Shown: positions 27,193 to 36,616 of the stretch, piece by piece
How positions within the stretch are numbered: the stretch's first letter is position 1
How the letters are laid out: each line of letters opens with the position of its first letter
Source of the DNA: Rhizobiaceae bacterium
GTDB taxonomy: Bacteria; Pseudomonadota; Alphaproteobacteria; Rhizobiales; Rhizobiaceae
Direction of reading: 5' to 3'
Assembly: GCA_905339215.1 (NCBI GenBank)
Contig: CAJPFN010000024.1
Location: 1-64,000, forward strand
DNA length: 64,000 nucleotides
The notes under the pieces: model-generated
Told to the model about the DNA's origin: nothing
Seen by the model: the letters and a program-made list of their open reading frames with translations, nothing else
Databases searched by the model: none
Position numbers and translations under genes: made by a program

Positions 27193-28253
27193 TCAGGCGT
27201 GTTTTCATCCTGCTTGCCTTTGCCGCTTCGCCGGCATTCGCGGACATTCCGACCGTCGACAAGACCGTGCTCGGGGAGCGTGAAGACCGCGACCTTAAGA
27301 CCTCCGAGATCGAGAAGGTCGACGAGGATCGATATGCCAACAACCAGAGCGTCACCTGCTCCATGTATCGTCCGGCAAGGAAAGATGATCCAGTCGCCGC
27401 CGCAAACGCAAACCCGGCGATTGCCGGCATGGTTCGACGCATCGCGCGCGAGGAAGGAATAGACGAGAACCAATTCCTCGCGCTCGTCTATCAAGAGAGC
27501 CGCTTCAATCCTTGCGCCAAATCCGGTGCGGGAGCAATCGGCCTTGCCCAGCTTATGCCCGGCACCGCCGGCGATCTTGGCGTTAATCCCTACGATATCG
27601 AGCAGAACCTGCGCGGCGGCGCGCGCTACTACAAGCAGCAGCTGCGGCGGTTCAACGGGGACGTCTCGTTAGCGCTCGCCGCCTATAATTCCGGTCACGG
27701 CAACGTCCAGAAATATGGCGGCATCCCTCCGTTTCGCGAGACCCAGGGCTATGTCGCCAGCATAACGCAGAAATGGCTCCCAGCCTTCGGTGGCTCCGAC
27801 AAGTCCGGCATCCCGCTTAACTATGGCGGCGGCGGAGCCTATGAGGGCGCGCGCGCCAGCACCATGAACGCAATGGGGCTGACCTCTGCGATCGGGGAGG
27901 GTTCCGGCGACGTGGTGTCGTGGCTCCAGCAGTTCGGAGGGATCGAGACCGGAACCATCCAAGACAGTTGGGATCACAATTCCGGTGCGCGCAATGCGAA
28001 CCTCGAACTCATCAACCGGCTGATCTTGCTTAGCACGGCCTTTGCCGATCTCAGCAACTCCAGCAACGCGATGACACTTGGCGACCTGTCAGGCTCAAAC
28101 CGTTCTACTCGTTACGAGACAGGCGGAGAGGAAGCCAATCGGCCGGTGGCCGGTTTCTGCGATGAGCGGGAGGGCCTCGTCTGGGATGCTGACGCCAAGG
28201 GCTGTGTCCAGCGCATCGACACGCAGGCGGAACTACTTCTCGAGACACAGTGA
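27189..28253 (+). CDS. Second lytic transglycosylase with VirB5-like N-terminus
   Basis: A 354-residue exported protein (signal near 4-19). The SLT domain is at about 80-190: FLALVYQESRFNPCA with catalytic Glu, GAIGLAQLMPGTAGDLG, YDIEQNLRGGARYY and LALAAYNSGHGNV. Just after the signal it reads ADIPTVDKT, very close to the ADIPVIDKT at the same place in the next gene, virB5. The C-terminal 130 residues are not assigned. A second transglycosylase in a virB operon is unusual. Confidence 0.8.
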   Translation: MIRRVFILLAFAASPAFADIPTVDKTVLGEREDRDLKTSEIEKVDEDRYANNQSVTCSMYRPARKDDPVAAANANPAIAGMVRRIAREEGIDENQFLALVYQESRFNPCAKSGAGAIGLAQLMPGTAGDLGVNPYDIEQNLRGGARYYKQQLRRFNGDVSLALAAYNSGHGNVQKYGGIPPFRETQGYVASITQKWLPAFGGSDKSGIPLNYGGGGAYEGARASTMNAMGLTSAIGEGSGDVVSWLQQFGGIETGTIQDSWDHNSGARNANLELINRLILLSTAFADLSNSSNAMTLGDLSGSNRSTRYETGGEEANRPVAGFCDEREGLVWDADAKGCVQRIDTQAELLLETQ

Positions 28254-28264
28254 TGGAGATCAAT

Positions 28265-28960
28265 ATGAAAAGCTTGGCAGTCCTGGCGCTTATCGGCGCA
28301 AGTGTCGCCCCTGCCGCGGCCGATATCCCTGTCATCGACAAAACCAACTATGCCGTCGCGCGCGACACTGCCGAAAAGACCGGGAAGATCCTGGATACGA
28401 ACAAGGAAATCCTGACCACTGTGGAAGAGACGCTGAAGGCCGTGACGGGAGATCGCGGCGGCGACGCCGGACCTCTGAAAGATCTGGCGATCGGCAATGG
28501 TTTCAGCGTCTCGTCGATGCCCTCCTTTGACCAACTCCTCAAGGGTGGCACGGCCGATTTTGGTTCTCTCGACTCCAAGGTCGTGCAGGCAGCGACTCTG
28601 TTCATCAATGGGCTTCAGCTCGTCCGCTCGCTCTCCGGCAAGGAGGACAGTTCGCTTGCCAGCGACAAATCCTACGGGGAGCTGATGAAGACCGTCATGG
28701 GTGTCTCGGCGCTGATCACCGGATCCCAGCAGGCAGTGGAGACGCGTCGCTCCGCCCTTGAAAGCGCCGGCGGGGAGATCGGGCGGGCAGAAGACATCAA
28801 AGGGTCGATCGATCAGAACACGCAGCTGCAGGTTCAGACGGGGCTCACGCTCAACGAGATGATCGGCGTGCTGAATGCCGGCGTGCAATCGCTGCATGCG
28901 GAGAACCAGCGCAAGCTAACCGACATGTCAAACACCCGGAAAGCGCTGCGGTACGAATGA
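28265..28960 (+). CDS. virB5: VirB5-like minor pilin/adhesin
   Basis: Start at 28265, after GGAG spaced six bases, gives 231 residues; GTG 28250 and ATG 28253 are alternatives. A signal peptide ends near APAAA. The mature protein is helical (TAEKTGKILDTNKEILTTVEETLKAV) with a C-terminal coiled coil (QLQVQTGLTLNEMIGVL, then RKLTDMSNTRKALR), as in VirB5/TrbJ proteins at the pilus tip. Confidence 0.82.
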   Translation: MKSLAVLALIGASVAPAAADIPVIDKTNYAVARDTAEKTGKILDTNKEILTTVEETLKAVTGDRGGDAGPLKDLAIGNGFSVSSMPSFDQLLKGGTADFGSLDSKVVQAATLFINGLQLVRSLSGKEDSSLASDKSYGELMKTVMGVSALITGSQQAVETRRSALESAGGEIGRAEDIKGSIDQNTQLQVQTGLTLNEMIGVLNAGVQSLHAENQRKLTDMSNTRKALRYE

Positions 28961-29181
28961 GAAGCGGTCGATGCATCACGACCGCTCTTGCGCTCTCCCT
29001 GGCCGTGTTCGCCAGCGGATGCGGTACGCCGCGCGAGAAGACCGCGCCGTGCAAACGCCCGGCCAATCTGACGAGCTATGCCAGCGTGGAGGGAGAGTGC
29101 GGACCGATGAAGCCGCTCAATGCGAATCGGGCGGCTGCATTGGCAGCGATCCAGGAGCTGACATCCGGGGACGAGAAATAG
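28957..29181 (+). CDS. Small lipoprotein, VirB7 or entry-exclusion type
   Basis: A 74-residue protein with a lipobox (VFASGC, Cys22) after a short hydrophobic leader, followed by a two-cysteine region (PCKRPA, EGECGPM). It overlaps virB5 by four bases and precedes virB6. Small lipoproteins at this place are VirB7 or EexN/TrbK-like entry-exclusion proteins, and the sequence does not decide between them. Confidence 0.7.
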   Translation: MRSGRCITTALALSLAVFASGCGTPREKTAPCKRPANLTSYASVEGECGPMKPLNANRAAALAAIQELTSGDEK

Positions 29182-29191
29182 GGCAGGGGCG

Positions 29192-30202
29192 GTGGACGAT
29201 TTTATCGGCGAACTGCTGGATCGGATCGACGCTTCGGGGCAAAATTTCTCGCAGCGTGCGTTCGAAGCGCTCGGCCAGGATATTGAGCCCCTTCTTCGCC
29301 TGCTCTTTGTTCTTGCCGTTCTCTTCTATGGCGTGCAGCTCTTCCTGGGAACGTCTCGGCTCAGCGTTGCCGAAATTATCGGCAGGCTCGCGCGCGTTCT
29401 GATCATCTTCATCATCGTCACATCGTGGGCCAACTTCAATTCGCTCGTTTACAAGTGGATCACGACGGTCCCCGAGGGCGCTGGCCGAGCCATCCTCGCA
29501 GCGTCAGCAACCGGTGTCACCGAGCCCTCCAACGGGCTGTCGCAGATCTGGAAGACGGCCAACGTCGCTGCTGCTGCCTTCTCCGAACAGGCGGGGTACC
29601 TGTCCGTCCTGCCTGCTTTGATCGGGCTGATCATCATGGTTTTCGCCGGCCTCTTCGTCGCGGTCGCTCTCGGCATCCTTGTGCTGGCCAAGGTCGTGCT
29701 ATGGGTGTTGCTCGGCACGGCGCCGATTTTCATTTCGTGCTTCTTCTTCGACGCAACCCGCAGCTATGCGATGGGCTGGCTGAACCAGTCGCTGCTCTAC
29801 GCACTCATTCCTTTGTTCGTCTACGTCATCGCGGCTTTCCTAATCGCCGCCATGGAACCCGAATTGACGAAGATCGACCAGATCTCTGGCGATCGTGAAC
29901 TGAAGCTCAGCGACTTTGCCGCCTTCATCATGCTTTGCCTCGCCGGCAGCTTCGTTCTGATCCAGGTCCAATCGCTTGCGCAGGGCATAGCCGGCGGATT
30001 GGCCACACCGATTGGGCCTCGCTCGCGACAGCTGACGACGAGGGGAATCTTCTGGAGCCGCGAGGCAATCGGCCAATCGGGAAGGCAGACGCAAGCGGCC
30101 GTCCACCGGGTCCAGGCACGACTTCACTCGCCGAGGCAGGATGGCGCGGCCGCCTCTATGCAGCGGGCGATCACGTCAAACGGAACGCCAAGGCAAACAT
30201 GA
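29192..30202 (+). CDS. virB6: VirB6-like polytopic membrane protein
   Basis: A 336-residue protein with a GTG start after GGGCAGGGG. At least five hydrophobic segments occur (LRLLFVLAVLFYGVQLFL, VLIIFIIVTSWANF, LIGLIIMVFAGLFVAVALGIL, LYALIPLFVYVIAAFLIA and another before the polar tail), plus the central Trp region expected in VirB6/TrbL. The C-terminal 80 residues are basic and polar. It forms part of the inner-membrane channel. Confidence 0.88.
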   Translation: MDDFIGELLDRIDASGQNFSQRAFEALGQDIEPLLRLLFVLAVLFYGVQLFLGTSRLSVAEIIGRLARVLIIFIIVTSWANFNSLVYKWITTVPEGAGRAILAASATGVTEPSNGLSQIWKTANVAAAAFSEQAGYLSVLPALIGLIIMVFAGLFVAVALGILVLAKVVLWVLLGTAPIFISCFFFDATRSYAMGWLNQSLLYALIPLFVYVIAAFLIAAMEPELTKIDQISGDRELKLSDFAAFIMLCLAGSFVLIQVQSLAQGIAGGLATPIGPRSRQLTTRGIFWSREAIGQSGRQTQAAVHRVQARLHSPRQDGAAASMQRAITSNGTPRQT

Positions 30203-30246
30203 TCGGGAGCCGATGGTGAACCTCGAGCAACAGGAAACCAGCAGGG

Positions 30247-30942
30247 ATGGCCGACAAGTCCGAAACCGCACTGCGGTCCTATTTCCAGCAGGGCGATATC
30301 TGGGAGCAGGAAATCATCAAGCGGGCGAAGCGCTCGGCACGCGTAGCTTGGTTCTTCTCGATCGTCTTCGCCGGGATCGCCCTGCTCAGCCTGCTCGGCG
30401 TGGTGTTGATGCTGCCGTTGAAAAGCTTCGAGCCGTATATCGTGACCGTCGACCGGACGACGGGCTACATCGAGGTGAAGTCGGGACTGACGCGGCCGGC
30501 CAACCTCACGGAGCAACAGGCTGTCACCCAGGCCAATGTGGTGCGCTATATCCGCGCCCGGGAAGGCTACGATCCCTATGCCATCGAGGAGAACTTCGGG
30601 ATCGCCGCACTGCTGTCCACAGACGAGGCAGCGCGCGAGTTGCAGGCGCTCTACAGCGCCGCCAATGCCCAGAACCCGGCGAAAGTTTACGGGCGCCTGA
30701 AACGGGTTCTGGTCGAGATCAAGTCGGTCACCTTCCCCAATACCAGCACGGCGATCGTGAGATTCTCGACCAACGAACGCAGCGACACGGAATCGATCGT
30801 GCGTCATTGGATTTCGGTTGTCCGCTTTCGCTACACCGACACGCCGATGCGCAACGAGTGGCGCTTCGAGAATCCACTGGGCTTCCAGGTCTACTCGTAT
30901 CGCCGCGACCAGGAGACTGTCACACCCGGGGACGCGCAATGA
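30247..30942 (+). CDS. virB8: VirB8-like inner-membrane assembly factor
   Basis: A 231-residue bitopic protein. A membrane segment near residues 35-60 (ARVAWFFSIVFAGIALLSLL) is followed by the VirB8 periplasmic domain with YVVRYIRAREGY-like (VRYIRAREGYDPY) and WISVVRFRYTDTPMRNEWRFENPLGFQV split motifs. It nucleates assembly of the translocon. Its stop overlaps the virB9 start. Confidence 0.9.
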   Translation: MADKSETALRSYFQQGDIWEQEIIKRAKRSARVAWFFSIVFAGIALLSLLGVVLMLPLKSFEPYIVTVDRTTGYIEVKSGLTRPANLTEQQAVTQANVVRYIRAREGYDPYAIEENFGIAALLSTDEAARELQALYSAANAQNPAKVYGRLKRVLVEIKSVTFPNTSTAIVRFSTNERSDTESIVRHWISVVRFRYTDTPMRNEWRFENPLGFQVYSYRRDQETVTPGDAQ

Positions 30943-31748
30943 GGGGCCGGTCGTTCACGGCCGCGCTCGTGCTTCTCGGCTCCCTCTGGCCGGCTCTGGC
31001 GGCGCAGATGCCTAAGGGCGGCTCGCTCGATGCGCGAGTGACCAGTGTCACCTACCAGGAGAACAATGTCGTCCAGGTTTTTGCGACCTACGGCATCTCG
31101 ACCATGATCATATTCGACGAGGACGAGAAGTTCGAAACGATCTCGCTGGGCGACACCGAAAGCTGGCAGGTCGTCCCCGCTGAGAAAGGCAACATCCTCT
31201 TCGTCAAGCCGATCGCGAAGAATGTGGCAACGAACATGAACGTCGTCACCGACAAGCGCATCTATTACCTCGAGCTGCACGACTTCGCTCCGGAAGCTGG
31301 CCGCAAGGTTTTCGGAATCCGCTTCCACTACCCAGAGAAGAACCTCAATTCCGCCTTGCGGAAAGAGGCCGAGCAGCGCGCCGCATGGCCAAACATCTCC
31401 GGCATCGACAAGGCCAACGTCAACATCGACTATTCGTTCTCGGGCGATGTGCGCCTGAAGCCCCTCATGGTCTTTGACGACGGCAACAAGACCTTCTTCA
31501 AGTTCGATCGTCGCGCGCCGGTGATTTTTGCCGTGAACTCCGATTTTTCGGAGACGCTGAGGAACTTCCGCCGGGAAGGTGAGTACATCGTGGTCGATGG
31601 AACGGCGACGCAGTTTACGCTGCGGGACGGTGATCAATGGATTTGCATCTTCAATCTGAGAAAGCCGGATTTCGGGGCTCCGGACCCGGCCATTCTCGGA
31701 CCGGTTGAGGATGACCAGGCCAAACGACGGCGCCGGAGCGGCAACTGA
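30939..31748 (+). CDS. virB9: VirB9-like outer-membrane complex protein
   Basis: Start at 30939 overlaps the virB8 stop (ATGA). A signal peptide ends SLWPALAAQ. The VirB9/CagX pattern is seen in RVTSVTYQENNVVQVFATYG, IIFDEDEKFETISLGDTESW and VNIDYSFSGDVRLKPLMVFDDG (motif across about 165-190). With VirB7 and VirB10 it forms the outer core ring. Confidence 0.9.
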   Translation: MRGRSFTAALVLLGSLWPALAAQMPKGGSLDARVTSVTYQENNVVQVFATYGISTMIIFDEDEKFETISLGDTESWQVVPAEKGNILFVKPIAKNVATNMNVVTDKRIYYLELHDFAPEAGRKVFGIRFHYPEKNLNSALRKEAEQRAAWPNISGIDKANVNIDYSFSGDVRLKPLMVFDDGNKTFFKFDRRAPVIFAVNSDFSETLRNFRREGEYIVVDGTATQFTLRDGDQWICIFNLRKPDFGAPDPAILGPVEDDQAKRRRRSGN

Positions 31749-32965
31749 TGAAGCGCGCGCCGGAACTCGACGCCCTTGGCCAAGGCGACAATCCAGTCAT
31801 CGCTGACACATCGGTCCGGCGAAAGCAGCTGGTCGGCGGCGCGGTTCTGATCCTGCTCGGCCTCATTGCCGGCTACATGGTCCTTGCCGGAAGGCAACCC
31901 CCCGTGCGCGATATGCTCGACGGGGACGAGGAGTTCACGACCACGACGTTTCGCCCGCCGTCGTTCGTGCGTGAGGGCGAACCAGAGCCCGAACCGCCGG
32001 CGCCGGAGGTGGTCGAGATACCTCCCCCGCCACCACCACCTCCCCAGGAGAACAGCGATACGACCCAGTTCGATGTGCCACCCCCGCCGGCGCCGGGTGC
32101 AACTCCGCCGTTCCCTGAAGCTGCCGAAGCACCTGTTGAAGAGTTTCCGTCGCGCCTCCGCTCGAACATGGTCGTGCTCGACAACCCGAAGACGAGCGAG
32201 GCTGGGAGTCTGACCGGAGGAAATGGAGAAGGTCTCACCGTCGCTGGCGAGGATCGCAGCAGCAAGTTCCTGGCCGCGGCTGCAGGCATTGGCGACCGGA
32301 GCGCCAAGGCCAGAAAGATCGAGCGGATCGACGCCCTTGTTCCGGAGGGCACGCTGATCCCCGGCATCCTGGAGACGGCCATCGTCAGTGATCTGCCGGG
32401 CCAGGTGAGGGCCATCGTCTCCCAGGATGTCTACTCCTTCGATGGCCGACGTGTTCTGATACCGACTGGCACGCGGCTTATTGGCGAGTACCATTCTGAG
32501 ATCACGCGCGGCCAGACGAGGATTTTCGTCGTCTGGACCCGCATGCTTCGTGATGACGGCGTTTCCGTACGGCTGAACTCGATCGGCGCCGACAGTCTCG
32601 GTCGCGCCGGATTGACGGGGCATGTGGACAAGAAATTTCGCGAGCGTTTCGGTGCCGCCATTCTGCTGTCGATCGTCGGTGCCGGTGCTAGTTACCTGAC
32701 CGGCTATGGGAGCGAGGCTGCGGCCGGCGACAGTGATGATGCGCAGGAGGCGGAGGAGCTCGCACGCGAGACCATCGCCGAAACGTTTTCAGACATGGCC
32801 AACCAGGCCTTGGGAGACTCCTTGAGGATTCCGCCCACAATCAGCGTGAGCCAGGGCGAGCGCATCTTCGTGTTTGTTCGTCAGGATCTCGACTTCTCAG
32901 CCATGTACGAGGATCCCGTCACCGAAGCACTGAGGGAGATACGTCGTGAACGCAGCCTCCCCTGA
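31748..32965 (+). CDS. virB10: VirB10-like core complex protein
   Basis: A 405-residue protein. The cytoplasmic start is followed by a membrane segment (GGAVLILLGLIAGYMVLAG), a long proline-rich stretch (about 75-125), then the TrbI/VirB10 domain with LIPGILETAIVSDLPG, SQDVYSFDGRRVLIPTGTRL and RIFVVWTRMLRDDGV. It spans both membranes. The start shares a base with the virB9 stop and the end overlaps virB11 by 20 bases. Confidence 0.92.
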   Translation: MKRAPELDALGQGDNPVIADTSVRRKQLVGGAVLILLGLIAGYMVLAGRQPPVRDMLDGDEEFTTTTFRPPSFVREGEPEPEPPAPEVVEIPPPPPPPPQENSDTTQFDVPPPPAPGATPPFPEAAEAPVEEFPSRLRSNMVVLDNPKTSEAGSLTGGNGEGLTVAGEDRSSKFLAAAAGIGDRSAKARKIERIDALVPEGTLIPGILETAIVSDLPGQVRAIVSQDVYSFDGRRVLIPTGTRLIGEYHSEITRGQTRIFVVWTRMLRDDGVSVRLNSIGADSLGRAGLTGHVDKKFRERFGAAILLSIVGAGASYLTGYGSEAAAGDSDDAQEAEELARETIAETFSDMANQALGDSLRIPPTISVSQGERIFVFVRQDLDFSAMYEDPVTEALREIRRERSLP

Positions 32966-33977
32966 GCTTGCGTCGGACAACCGGCACTACTTCCTTTATC
33001 GTGCGCTTGCTCCGCTGAAGACGTTCCTTGACGATCGCGACGTCGTCGAGATTTCTGTCAATCGGCCGGGACAGGTCTATGTGGAGCGCCTCGGCTCCGC
33101 GCACATGGAGTTCAGCGGAATACCGGCACTCACCACGGCCGAGATCATCAATATCGGCGAGCGCGTGGCGGCCAGCACAAACCAGTTCGTCAGTCCGGCC
33201 AACCCGATCCTTAGCGCAGCACTTCCCTCTGGCGAGCGCATCCAGGTCATCCTTCCGCCTGCCGCGCCGGACGGCGGCACGCTGTCGATCCGCAAACAGG
33301 TCATCAGCAATTTCACGCTCGAGGACTATCGCGACAAGGGATCGCTCGACCAGGTGACCGTCTCTGTCGGCGGCCTTAGCGAGACCGAGCAGACACTGAT
33401 TGCTTTGCTTGCGGCAAAGGACATCTATGGCTTCATCCGCACAGCGATCGCCAATCGCGTCTCGATCCTGATCAGCGGCGGCACCTCCAGCGGCAAGACG
33501 ACCTTCCTGAATGCCTGCCTTAAATCGGTCGACCCGCATGAGCGCATTATCACGCTGGAAGACACGCGCGAGCTGTTCCCGCCACAGAAAAACGCGGTGC
33601 ACCTGCTCGCATCGCGTGGGGACCAGGGAACTGCCAATGTGACGATCCAGTCCTTGCTCGAGGCGTCGCTGCGTATGCGACCGGACCGCCTCTTCGTGGG
33701 CGAGGTGAGGGGATCGGAGGCCTTCGCGTTCTTGCGCGCCATCAACACCGGTCATCCCGGGTCTATGTCTACGGTCCATGCCGACACGCCGCTTGGCGCC
33801 TATGAGCAGCTCGCCATGATGGTCATGCAATCGGGCCTGTCGGCCGCCTACCCGAAGGCCGACCTCATCTCCTACATCCAGAGCGTCATCCCGATTGTCA
33901 TCCAACTGCGCAGGGAAGGGGGCCGGCGCGGCGTTTCCGAAATCTTCTTCGCGCGCGAACGAATAGAAGTGCCATGA
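32946..33977 (+). CDS. virB11: VirB11-like traffic ATPase
   Basis: A 343-residue hexameric ATPase with a GTG start. Walker A is ISGGTSSGKTTFLNA near 173-187, the Asp box ITLEDTRELF and Walker B RPDRLFVGEVRGSEAF follow, and a His box HPGSMSTVHAD is present. It powers pilus formation and transfer with VirB4. It overlaps virD4 by four bases. Confidence 0.93.
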   Translation: MNAASPELASDNRHYFLYRALAPLKTFLDDRDVVEISVNRPGQVYVERLGSAHMEFSGIPALTTAEIINIGERVAASTNQFVSPANPILSAALPSGERIQVILPPAAPDGGTLSIRKQVISNFTLEDYRDKGSLDQVTVSVGGLSETEQTLIALLAAKDIYGFIRTAIANRVSILISGGTSSGKTTFLNACLKSVDPHERIITLEDTRELFPPQKNAVHLLASRGDQGTANVTIQSLLEASLRMRPDRLFVGEVRGSEAFAFLRAINTGHPGSMSTVHADTPLGAYEQLAMMVMQSGLSAAYPKADLISYIQSVIPIVIQLRREGGRRGVSEIFFARERIEVP

Positions 33978-36010
33978 CCGGATCGCTGCGTATCTTTTAC
34001 ATCGGCTTCTGCCTGATCGTCGCCCTTGCCGCCTGGCTGCTGGCCTACGGCCTCGCCCTGCAGGTCATCTATGGCGACGGCCGTATCCTGCATGCGACCT
34101 TCACCACAAATCCCTTCGCGCCGTTCCAGCAACTCGTCGCATACGGCGACAGCGGCATCCTCCGCACCGTGGCATCAGCCGCTCTTCTTCCGGCCGCGCT
34201 TGTCGCCGGCATTGTCGCCTACGCGGGACTTCGCCCAAACTCGAGCCCCCTCGGCGATGCTCGGTTCCAGACGGTGACGTCGCTTCGTCGAGACGGTTGG
34301 TTCAGAAAAAAGGGCAAAATCCTCGGTCGCTTCGGACGCCAGATCCTTCGTGTCGAAGACGATCGACATCACATGATCATCGGACCGACGCGCTCGGGGA
34401 AGGGGGCCTGCTACGTCGTTCCCAATGCGCTCACCCACAAAGGCTCGATGATTGTTACAGACCTCAAGGGTGAGATTTTCCGCAGCACCGCAGGCTACCG
34501 CAAATCGAAGGGCAACCAGGTCTTCCTATTCGCGCCAGGGTCGGACAAGACCCACCGCTACAATCCCCTCGATTTCATACGTCCGGATCGAGGCGATCGC
34601 ACCACCGATATCCAGAACATCGCCGCAATCCTTGTCCCGGAAGTGACTGAGTCGGAAAACTCGATCTGGCAGGCGACCGCCCAGCAGGTCATGGCCGGAG
34701 CGATCAGTTATATCAACGAGAGCATCTATTATGAGGGACATCGCAATCTCGGCGAGGTGACGGCCTTCTTCAATAGCGGCGACAATCTCCAGGCGCTCAT
34801 GAGCCTCATCAAGGAACGCGAGCCCTATCTATCACGCTTCACGGTGGAAAGCTTCAACGCCTATGTCGCTCTGTCCGAGCGTGCGGCCGCATCTGCGCTA
34901 CTCGACATCCAGAAGGCACTGCGGCCGTTCCGGAACGAGCGCGTGGTCGCGGCAACGTCGGTAACCGACATGGACCTGCGTGCCCTGAAGCACCGACCGA
35001 TCTCGATCTATCTCGCGCCAAGCGTCACCGACATCACGCTGCTGAGGCCTCTGCTTGCGCTCTTCGTTCAGCAGACTCTTGACACGCTCATGCTTGAACA
35101 TACCGAGCGCTCGGTGCCGGTCTTTTTCCTCCTCGACGAGTTCCGGCAACTCAGGAAGATGAGCGAAATCACGACCAAGCTCCCCTATGTGGCAGGCTAC
35201 AACATCAAGATGGCGTTTGTGATCCAGGATCTGAAGAACCTGGATGAGATCTACGGCGAGACGTCTCGCCATTCACTAATGGGCAATTGCGGCTATCAGC
35301 TGGTGTTGGGCGCCAACGACCAGGTGACCGCGGAAGCTGTCTCGAAAGGTCTGGGCAAGCGCACCGTCCGCTACAAGACCGAATCCCGTACAATCGAGCT
35401 GATGGGCCTGCACCGGCGCACCAAAGTCGAGCAATTGCGGGAGCGCGACCTGATGATGCCGCAGGAGGTGCGGCAGATGCCGGGAGACAAGATGATCATC
35501 CTGGCGGAGGGGCAGAAGCCGATCTTCGCCGACAAGCTGCGGTTCTTCCGGACAGCGCCATTCAGTGAGATGGAAAGGTTCTCCCAGGCAAACGTGCCGG
35601 ACGTGCCGGCAACAGAGTTCCTGCCGCAACGGCCGATGCCGGCCACGAAATCCGGATATGCCGGCGAAGACACCGATCTCGTAGAACCAGTCCAGCAGAA
35701 GGCCGAACCAGATGAGACGGCAAAGCTTCCCCGCCGAAGGCCCTTGGCGGCGGCCAACGCACAGGCCGGTCGGGGCAATAGACAAGTGTCAGCCTCTTTC
35801 ACCAAGGAAGTGTCGCCGCGGGCGGGCGGTGCCGTGAGGACAACCCCAGTCAAGCTGGACGCGCGCTTCGCAATGGCCGCCAGACGATTGAAGACGCTTG
35901 CGAAGGCGCCCGCCAAACCTGGGAGCCAACGCAAGGCAAGCAATTGGGCCCGGGTTTTCGACGAGACGGTCCCTGACGAACAGGAGCTCGCTGAGGCCGA
36001 GGCGAGCTGA
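33974..36010 (+). CDS. virD4: VirD4/TraG coupling protein
   Basis: A 678-residue coupling ATPase. Two N-terminal membrane segments (about 5-30 and 55-80) precede Walker A IIGPTRSGKGACYVVP near 135-150 and Walker B FFLLDEFRQL near 382. The C-terminal 150 residues are basic and low in complexity. It brings the relaxase-DNA complex to the VirB channel. It closes the virB operon. Confidence 0.92.
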   Translation: MTGSLRIFYIGFCLIVALAAWLLAYGLALQVIYGDGRILHATFTTNPFAPFQQLVAYGDSGILRTVASAALLPAALVAGIVAYAGLRPNSSPLGDARFQTVTSLRRDGWFRKKGKILGRFGRQILRVEDDRHHMIIGPTRSGKGACYVVPNALTHKGSMIVTDLKGEIFRSTAGYRKSKGNQVFLFAPGSDKTHRYNPLDFIRPDRGDRTTDIQNIAAILVPEVTESENSIWQATAQQVMAGAISYINESIYYEGHRNLGEVTAFFNSGDNLQALMSLIKEREPYLSRFTVESFNAYVALSERAAASALLDIQKALRPFRNERVVAATSVTDMDLRALKHRPISIYLAPSVTDITLLRPLLALFVQQTLDTLMLEHTERSVPVFFLLDEFRQLRKMSEITTKLPYVAGYNIKMAFVIQDLKNLDEIYGETSRHSLMGNCGYQLVLGANDQVTAEAVSKGLGKRTVRYKTESRTIELMGLHRRTKVEQLRERDLMMPQEVRQMPGDKMIILAEGQKPIFADKLRFFRTAPFSEMERFSQANVPDVPATEFLPQRPMPATKSGYAGEDTDLVEPVQQKAEPDETAKLPRRRPLAAANAQAGRGNRQVSASFTKEVSPRAGGAVRTTPVKLDARFAMAARRLKTLAKAPAKPGSQRKASNWARVFDETVPDEQELAEAEAS

Positions 36011-36029
36011 TAGACCGGCACAGCTCCGG

Positions 36030-36614
36030 CTATGCGATGCCTCGAATTGAGACGTTTATGGACTTCAAGGCATCAATCAGCTCCCGATGACGAATGAGAT
36101 CAACGGCCGGAGTTGATGCTAGCTTGGTGGCTACCGCGCGATCATACACCGCCAGGCACTCGGCTGAGGTGAGCCGCGATAGATACAGCACGCCGTCGAT
36201 CGCGAACCGGTCGTAGAGTGCTTTGCTCAACCGTCGACCCGCTTCCTGCTTCTTGGCCCGCGCCGCGTCGGTTGACACACCGAGCCTAAGCAGGCCAGTT
36301 GTTCGCAAATCTATGACTTTGAGCGGCCCGGTGGCGGATACTTCTGAGACCGCCCAGTCGTTCAGCTCGGTGATATCGAGTATGCGTCTGACTTTTCCTT
36401 GGAACCGGTCCCGAACGACAGTCTCGGCGATCCCCGTGGCTATGTTGCGCGCAAGATAGACCAACTGGAAGGACTTATCGGGAGAAGCGAAGCGCGTCTG
36501 CCCAAAGCCCATGCCGAGTGGAGTGGCTGCGTGAGCTTTGGGCATCACCCGCACATATGCCCTGGGAAGAAACGGAGTAACGAGTTCCGCGACGACGTTC
36601 GGGTCCAGCTTCAC
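36030..36614 (-). CDS. RES-domain toxin
   Basis: Start chosen at GTG 36614 (VKLDPNVVAELV), three bases after the antitoxin stop, giving 194 residues; the longer frame upstream is a shadow of the antitoxin gene. RES features are YVRVMPKAHAATPL, TRFASPDKSFQLVYLA, a Glu in GIAETVVRDRF and the C-terminal LYLSRLTSAECLAVYD. RES toxins act on cellular NAD+. The pair sits between virD4 and the relaxase region. Confidence 0.75.
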   Translation of the reverse strand: MKLDPNVVAELVTPFLPRAYVRVMPKAHAATPLGMGFGQTRFASPDKSFQLVYLARNIATGIAETVVRDRFQGKVRRILDITELNDWAVSEVSATGPLKVIDLRTTGLLRLGVSTDAARAKKQEAGRRLSKALYDRFAIDGVLYLSRLTSAECLAVYDRAVATKLASTPAVDLIRHRELIDALKSINVSIRGIA

Positions 36615-36616
36615 TG

